From Symsagittifera roscoffensis (lineage: Eukaryota > Xenacoelomorpha > Acoela > Convolutidae): a DNA stretch of 64,000 nucleotides. Below are positions 59,091 to 64,000 of this stretch, piece by piece. Below the pieces are notes generated by a model. That model saw nothing but the letters and a program-made list of their open reading frames with translations. It did no database searches and was not told the DNA's origin. The stretch's first letter is position 1; every line of letters begins with the position of its first letter. The stretch spans positions 33,129,090-33,193,089 of the forward strand of contig NC_087069.1 of the NCBI RefSeq assembly GCF_963678635.1, given 5' to 3'. A program made the translations under genes and the position numbers.

Positions 59091-59520
59091 TTTGTAACCG
59101 TACAAAAACCAATGAGAAAAAGCCGGTTGCCCCTTCCCCTCTCAGGAATTCGACCCCCTGCCGACCCAAAGGGTCCCCCCTTTGATACTTTTTCAGAAAT
59201 CCATTTTTGGCCAACCGACCCTAAAGTTTTTCTAGAGGCGCTTTCGGCTCCATTATATACTAAATTTGAATGGGAACGCGCGCCAAAAAAAAAGCATTTT
59301 TTTTGTCAAAATTTTTCAAAAAAAGCCCAAAAACGGCTTTTTTTGACTTTTTTCAAAAATTTGCCTGCGGCGCAGAACATTAAGCCAAAATAGGGGAAAA
59401 ACAGTGCTTTGGGAGAGCTCAAAAAATCAATTTGGTCGACCTAAAAAAAAGGCCGTCAAAATTTTCGAATCTTTTTTTGAAAATCCGCCCCCCCCTCGAG
59501 AAAATCCTAGATCCGCCCCT
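59090..59520. repeat. GC-richer dispersed repeat relic
   Basis: The sequence is much less AT-rich than its surroundings. It carries low-complexity blocks (CCCCCTGCCGACCCAAAGGG, CCGCCCCCCCCTCG) and ends GATCCGCCCCTGA, a phrase typical of short non-coding metazoan repeats. An open plus-strand frame across it (59010-59393) starts without ATG and is Pro/Lys-rich; I regard it as chance. Confidence 0.5.
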
Positions 59521-60742
59521 GATTTGCTAATTGTAGTGCATTATGAATAGATAAAATCTTGGCTATCCAAGTTGACCTCCATACATGGAAAATGCTATAA
59601 ATCAAATAATTCCATACACTTAATCTAGGGAAAAAGCGAGTGAAACATACTCAGTACTTTTTTTGCAAACACAGTGTTATAGAAATTGTTATAGAAAAGA
59701 GTTTTAATCACAAAAATGTTATTGGCGAAAGGAATCAAAATTGGAGAAAAGACTACTCCAATTTTGATGAGTATAGAAAGTGCGACAATTGGTTTCCTGA
59801 AAACTATGATGAACACAAATGGTAACTTTCCTGATCATCAAAGTAGAATTTATATTTGCCCCAACAATTTTTTCATCAACTTGAGGATATTCGAACTCTC
59901 AGATAAATCAACTTCTTTGGTTTTGAGATAACATTATTTGAAAAAAGCTCAAAAATTATTTGTTTTGGATTTATTATTTTCTACTTCTAACAAATAATCC
60001 ACTTTCTTTTAGAGGTGAATCTTATATACAAACAATAAGTTAATGTTATTGTTTGTACGATATATCTTTTTGAGGCTGGTGTCAATTATTTTATGCACAA
60101 CAGTTTCATTGATTTTGTTACTCAAGGTTTTGATTAACCAGGGTTTTCATCAGTTGGGTTTGATTAGGAATACAAAAAATCAAGGGAAAAACGCACTTTT
60201 TTGAATGAAAAAATGCTAATCCTACAACCTCAATGGATGAAAAATTACTTATCATACCTCTCAAGCAGTTTTTTCTGCTCATGGATTGAGCAGAAAATTA
60301 TGAAAACTGTATGGTTACTGTGTTTTGCTCCAGCCTGGTTGGCAAATTTTGAAATTAATTTTCCTATGAGGCATCTTCTTCCTATTTCTTCCGAAAATTG
60401 AAACAAAAAGTCATATAACTGAAACTAGCAAAATAGAGGACTGGGAGATGATGGTAGATTGCGAGGAAAATTAACTTTTTTAGCAGAGCTTCAGACATTA
60501 TGCACTCTCGTTTGTGTTGCCATTCAGCATTATAAAACACAATTCTTAGAGCACAATTTTTCACATTGTCCTTTCTATCGGTGTTTTTTACTACTTGTGG
60601 AACCTGATCTAAACTATATTTTATGATTGAATAAATTAGATATTTTACCACTGTAAAGTATTTAATATTAACCAATCATGATCCATCTAACTAACAACCC
60701 ACTTATTTGTAAGTGCTGAAATTACTTGTAATTTCAGCACCA
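59521..60742. other. Intergenic with two hairpins
   Basis: No gene is recognised. 60271-60297 is a perfect 11-bp stem (TTTTCTGCTCA, 5-nt loop). 60713-60740 is a perfect 13-bp stem with a 2-nt loop, right where the base composition changes. Confidence 0.6.
60713..60740. repeat. 28-nt palindrome at the left edge of the A-rich element
   Basis: GTGCTGAAATTAC, two T residues, then GTAATTTCAGCAC. The arms are perfectly complementary. Just to its right the plus strand becomes A-rich. Confidence 0.75.
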
Positions 60743-61094
60743 GAGAGATTTGAATTTAACTTAGAAATTAGTTGCCTCTCCAAGAGAACTTCAGCTGCCG
60801 CAACAAACCAGTATACCCTAGATCTATTGAGCCTAGCAGAGACTAGTAAAACACCCTGAGACTAGAAAGTATAAGAGTAAGATTAGGATCGGTATTAGAC
60901 TAAGAATTTGTACGAATCTATCCGGCCGAAAATAAGATAGCGTGACGAGCAGACGGTGTACCCTATCCGAAATTACTCTATGAGTTAACCACATCGGTCC
61001 TAACTCATCTGGTGCGACCATAAGTCTCGAACAAGACCTTAATAGCTTAGAATTAACCAAAAATAGATTAGAATTTAGACAAAACATTTAATAA

Positions 61095-61292
61095 ATGTTA
61101 TACGACGATAATTTAATCGAAATGTCTCTACGACTCAATAGATCAGAGCCGATATTCCGAACGATAACAGAACTACCCGGAATCGTAAGAAGACCTCGAA
61201 CCAGAGACGACATACGACAAAGTAGAAACTTACCATATAGTTATATGATAGTACGGCAAAAGCCAACACAAACTTTTATATTTAGAATCTAA
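61095..61292 (+). CDS. Small basic open frame, 65 aa, unknown
   Basis: ATG at 61095; the product is Arg-rich (RRPRTRDDIRQSRNLPYSY). It shares the A-rich codon use of the downstream frames. I do not recognise it, and it may not be expressed. Confidence 0.25.
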   Translation: MLYDDNLIEMSLRLNRSEPIFRTITELPGIVRRPRTRDDIRQSRNLPYSYMIVRQKPTQTFIFRI

Positions 61293-61436
61293 TTAGCAAT
61301 GAATTTAGATTTTCATTTGCAAACATAAAATCTTGAAGTCAATCTTCATGATCATTTCAGGCGCTAAGCAAAATTATTAATATACAATAACGATTGATAA
61401 AAAGATCTCAGATCGTTTTCTTAAATTCTGCAGTAT

Positions 61437-61502
61437 TATATAAATCATGTTTGGAAAATATTTATTGAAAATCAAAACAAAAATTAGTAGCATGACAATA
61501 AA
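61437..61502 (+). promoter_or_regulatory. TATA box and poly(A) signal pair (possible LTR)
   Basis: TATATAAA at 61437 and AATAAA at 61497 are spaced like the U3/R signals of a long terminal repeat. Direct proof would need the 3' LTR, which is outside the window. Confidence 0.3.
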
Positions 61503-62253
61503 TTGTTAGTAATCATAAAATCATCTGTTGTCCCAGCTTCATCACCTAAACATCACAGCAATCATAAGCTCATTAATATCATTAAAAAATTAAATCTTTT
61601 TCTTAAACAAATTTAAACCATTTTAAACTTAAATTCACTTAATTTTAAAATCAGATCAACAAGGCTTATCCTTGGATCTTAATTAATTTTCTATTTCACT
61701 AAATTTAAAACTTGATCATCAAGGCCTATCCTTGGATCAAAAAGAACAATTTTGTTCTCCCCCACCCACTTAGCAAGTGTCTAACGACCTCAAACGTCGA
61801 TTCACTATCAACCCTTCCAAAAAACCCAAGACAAGTAGAAATTTTCCAACAAAACTAACCATTCAAATTAGGATAAACAGTGAAGAACTTCGGTTATTCA
61901 TCCTTCACTTGAACCCTCCTCTTACCAGACCCAGGATAAATCTTAGACTTAGTAAGTTTAAAATAGTATCTAACGAACTACTCGCGTTCTAATTATACCT
62001 GAACCTTGTTGATCGATTTACTATTCTCCAACCCTTGAACACAATCACTACCCCTAAGTAAGATTAAGTAAGTTAACACCTTAGCTTGTATTAGCCACGA
62101 GAAAGTAAAAAATCATTCTTCGGAATCGATATACTTTTCTCTCCAACTCTAAACAAATAGACCCAGGTTAAGCTAACCAAAAAACCGTAAGGACTACAGT
62201 TTAAGAAAGTAGACATCATCTAACAACTTTTTGCATCCCTCATCCTAAAACTT
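61503..62253 (+). other. Leader of the A-rich element, no gene called
   Basis: It contains a near-repeated phrase (CAAGGCTTATCCTTGGATC at 61660-61678 and CAAGGCCTATCCTTGGATC at 61720-61738). It also holds a frame at 61777-61992 that lacks an ATG. I see no clear primer-binding site. Confidence 0.4.
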
Positions 62254-62721
62254 ATGTCAATCAAAAATCTAGGAAATAAACAAACAATCGTTTTACACAA
62301 CTGTGAAATAGATAACAAAAAATACGATCTTGTAATCACACCTCATACACAAACAGTTGGATATATCAGAACAAAACGACTAACAATAAAAAGAAAAATA
62401 AAAAACAAACAAAGACAAATCACACGAAAAAGATTTTCCAAAAATAGAAACACATTTTCAGAATCAGAAGCCAGCAATTTAGATGAACTCTATAAATTAA
62501 AAGAATCGATTGATAAAAATTGTCCCATTCACGATCAATTATATTTTTCCGACTCAGAAACAACTTCAAATTCATCAAAAAGAGGAAAAAGAAGAATAAA
62601 AAAACAAAATAAACACAAACCAGTACACTTATATAATTGGAATCAACCAATTAGACACATCGATAGTTATATATTAACAGTCATTAAACGAAAAAATGAG
62701 CCACAGCCACACTCAAAGTGA
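62254..62721 (+). CDS. Basic 155-aa protein of the A-rich element (gag-like position)
   Basis: Intact from the ATG at 62254. The middle is very Lys/Arg-rich (RKIKNKQRQITRKRFSKN), followed by a Ser/Glu stretch and a second basic patch. No zinc knuckle is seen. It ends 26 nt inside the next frame, which lies in the +1 register. Translation of both from one RNA would need a frameshift or re-initiation. Function unknown. Confidence 0.45.
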   Translation: MSIKNLGNKQTIVLHNCEIDNKKYDLVITPHTQTVGYIRTKRLTIKRKIKNKQRQITRKRFSKNRNTFSESEASNLDELYKLKESIDKNCPIHDQLYFSDSETTSNSSKRGKRRIKKQNKHKPVHLYNWNQPIRHIDSYILTVIKRKNEPQPHSK

Positions 62722-63808
62722 TGAAAATCCAGATGACGAAGAGGTTTACCCCTTCCTCGTAGATGCACCCGATAATAGAGGGCAGCATGACTTTTGCAAG
62801 AATTTACTCCTAAATTTGTTTGAACCCGGAATCAGCCGATGCAAAGCAGAATTCCCAGATGTAAAAATCAAAAGACAAATTATCGAACATTATCTGAAAG
62901 ATATATGTACTTTAACACAACAATACGGAATCTACACCATAGAATTCAGCACACCAAATCCGAATCACCGCAAATATGTAATTCAAACAGAAGATCTTGA
63001 ATTAGAATTTTCAAAAGTATTCTTAGAATATATTAAAAGCATACAATATCATAATTCGCAAAGAGCAAACTCCATATTCACTAACGAAGTTTTTGCAATA
63101 ATATATAGCTATATTTCAATATTAGAAAAAACTGAATTTAAAAGTATCTCACCAACTGAGACATCCAAACATACAAAAGTACGACAAGAAATCACATTAT
63201 TTTCAACTTTTCTACATACAATCAAAGAAAATTTCACTAAAAACGAAGTTTCACAACACACAAAACATGACTTACAAAAAATTTTGGCATGGTTTACAAT
63301 AGATTATTTCACACATAATATAGACTTAATTTCACAAGCAAGAAAAAATTTTAGACCTCAAAAATCAAACGATGATACTGCCATCACAGAACAGTCAGAC
63401 TACGTTTGGGACCCTGAATGGTCTCATCATGCATTTATAAATATCCCACAATCAATCTCAAGTCAAGCAATAAGTACAATATCTTATCAAAGAGATTATG
63501 TGAGAGTAGTACCACTGACCATTGATGCAACACCATTAAACTACAATACAATTTTACCTGATACGCGAAATAAAAGTTTAAATTCGACCGTCATACACAA
63601 TGAAAACCTTAATGGAACTAGGAATCTTACACAAAAAGATATCCAAACACCATCACACTTTATAAATGAAGAAATCGTCCAAACAACAACAATTACACAA
63701 CAAATCATTTCACCGATACGTCCAAATTTAACAACACCAAAAAATACAAACACTTCAATAGCACAAGTAACCTTACAATCAACCGTTAAAAATTCGGTTG
63801 CTCCATAA
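62696..63808 (+). CDS. 370-aa protein of the A-rich element, probably gag-like
   Basis: ATG at 62696, inside the end of the previous frame. Residues 1-20 are acidic. Residues 25-220 are predicted to be mostly helical (for example CKNLLLNLFEPGI, LQKILAWFTIDYF), which is compatible with a capsid-type domain. The tail (230-370) is Thr/Asn/Gln-rich and low complexity. It ends at a single TAA (63806-63808), and the same frame continues beyond it. I do not recognise the family. Confidence 0.45.
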   Translation: MSHSHTQSDENPDDEEVYPFLVDAPDNRGQHDFCKNLLLNLFEPGISRCKAEFPDVKIKRQIIEHYLKDICTLTQQYGIYTIEFSTPNPNHRKYVIQTEDLELEFSKVFLEYIKSIQYHNSQRANSIFTNEVFAIIYSYISILEKTEFKSISPTETSKHTKVRQEITLFSTFLHTIKENFTKNEVSQHTKHDLQKILAWFTIDYFTHNIDLISQARKNFRPQKSNDDTAITEQSDYVWDPEWSHHAFINIPQSISSQAISTISYQRDYVRVVPLTIDATPLNYNTILPDTRNKSLNSTVIHNENLNGTRNLTQKDIQTPSHFINEEIVQTTTITQQIISPIRPNLTTPKNTNTSIAQVTLQSTVKNSVAP

Positions 63809-63817
63809 TATTCACAA

Positions 63818-64000
63818 ATGGATTATCAAACATATAGACCTATGACAGTACCGTCAAAAACACGAAGAACGTTCACAAGAAACACTTTTGCAGAACACAA
63901 TTATAATTACGCCCATTCATCAAAAACAAACTATCCCCCAGGAAAAACTAATAATAATCATGTAAGATCTCGATATTGGGATAACCCAATGACAACAACC
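63818..64000 (+). CDS. Open frame continuing past the stop, truncated by the window end
   Basis: ATG at 63818 in the same frame as the preceding gene, with one TAA between them. The 61 visible codons are Asn/Thr/Arg/Tyr-rich (RRTFTRNTFAEHNYNY) and open to the window edge. It may be the next gag/pol part, reached by read-through, or the original gene may have gained a stop. Confidence 0.4.
   Translation, partial: MDYQTYRPMTVPSKTRRTFTRNTFAEHNYNYAHSSKTNYPPGKTNNNHVRSRYWDNPMTTT

Larger units (their letters stand above)
60743..64000 (+). mobile_element. A-rich retroelement-like sequence, 5' part, cut by the window end
   Basis: From about 60.74 kb the plus strand is strikingly A-rich and its frames use A-ending codons. 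This bias is common in LTR retroelements. A TATATAAA (61437-61444) and an AATAAA (61497-61502) 53 bp further on could be the promoter and poly(A) signal of a long terminal repeat. Overlapping frames follow, as in gag regions. No reverse transcriptase, integrase or primer-binding site is visible inside the window, so the class is uncertain. Confidence 0.4.

Noticed and set aside
59010-59393. 127-codon plus-strand frame
   Set aside because: It has no ATG at its start and spans a GC-richer low-complexity repeat. The protein is Pro/Lys-biased and unlike a domain.
60271-60297. 11-bp perfect hairpin as a transcription terminator
   Set aside because: Factor-independent hairpin terminators are bacterial, and the setting is animal DNA with no gene ending here.

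Overview
The window is AT-rich, repeat-rich animal DNA, most likely from an invertebrate. The evidence is short GT-AG introns of about 70-155 nt, TATA-box promoters, a three-exon protein gene, a Polinton/Maverick DNA transposon, and about 37 kb of long-unit tandem repeats. The species cannot be named from the sequence.

Positions 1-51,630 are a tandem array. The basic unit is about 1.38 kb. At least 17 copies can be followed through one marker string, at about 1966, 3346, 4598, 8350, 9737, 25938, 27318, 30883, 32263, 35788, 39608, 43880, 45268, 46647, 48031, 49413 and 50732. In six places an internal part of the unit is replaced by a 'long module' of 2.7-3 kb that carries a conserved inverted repeat. 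Some stretches were copied recently: a 4.9-kb block at 25.6-30.5 kb repeats at 30.6-35.4 kb, and a 1384-bp unit repeats at 45.9-48.6 kb. Mosaic units suggest gene conversion.

One array unit is interrupted by a Polinton/Maverick at 10,253-25,099 (14,847 bp). It has ~589-bp terminal inverted repeats starting AG and ending CT, and a TACCAT target duplication. Uninterrupted sister units show the empty site. A protein-primed DNA polymerase B gene runs leftward. A compact set of genes runs rightward: an unknown protein, a PC4-like protein, a DEDD-exonuclease-like protein, a two-helix membrane protein, a FtsK/HerA-type packaging ATPase, a pX-like basic protein, a capsid-like protein, a Cys-rich membrane protein and an adenain-like protease. 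Three gene junctions overlap by 4-8 nt. The copy is partly decayed. PolB has lost catalytic motif A and carries internal duplications and frameshifts, the ATPase and capsid genes are frameshifted, a pX-capsid block is duplicated, and no integrase was found. The protease, two-helix membrane protein and exonuclease-like genes remain open.

From 51.6 to 58.3 kb lies a host-like gene on the minus strand. It has a TATA promoter, three coding exons whose splice phases agree, and a predicted product of 985 aa. The product has an acidic linker, a recent in-frame 50-residue tandem duplication and a ZU5-like segment. From 58.3 to 60.7 kb is sparse sequence with a GC-richer repeat relic and hairpins. From about 60.74 kb to the window end is an A-rich element with overlapping open frames, probably the 5' part of a retroelement cut by the window edge.
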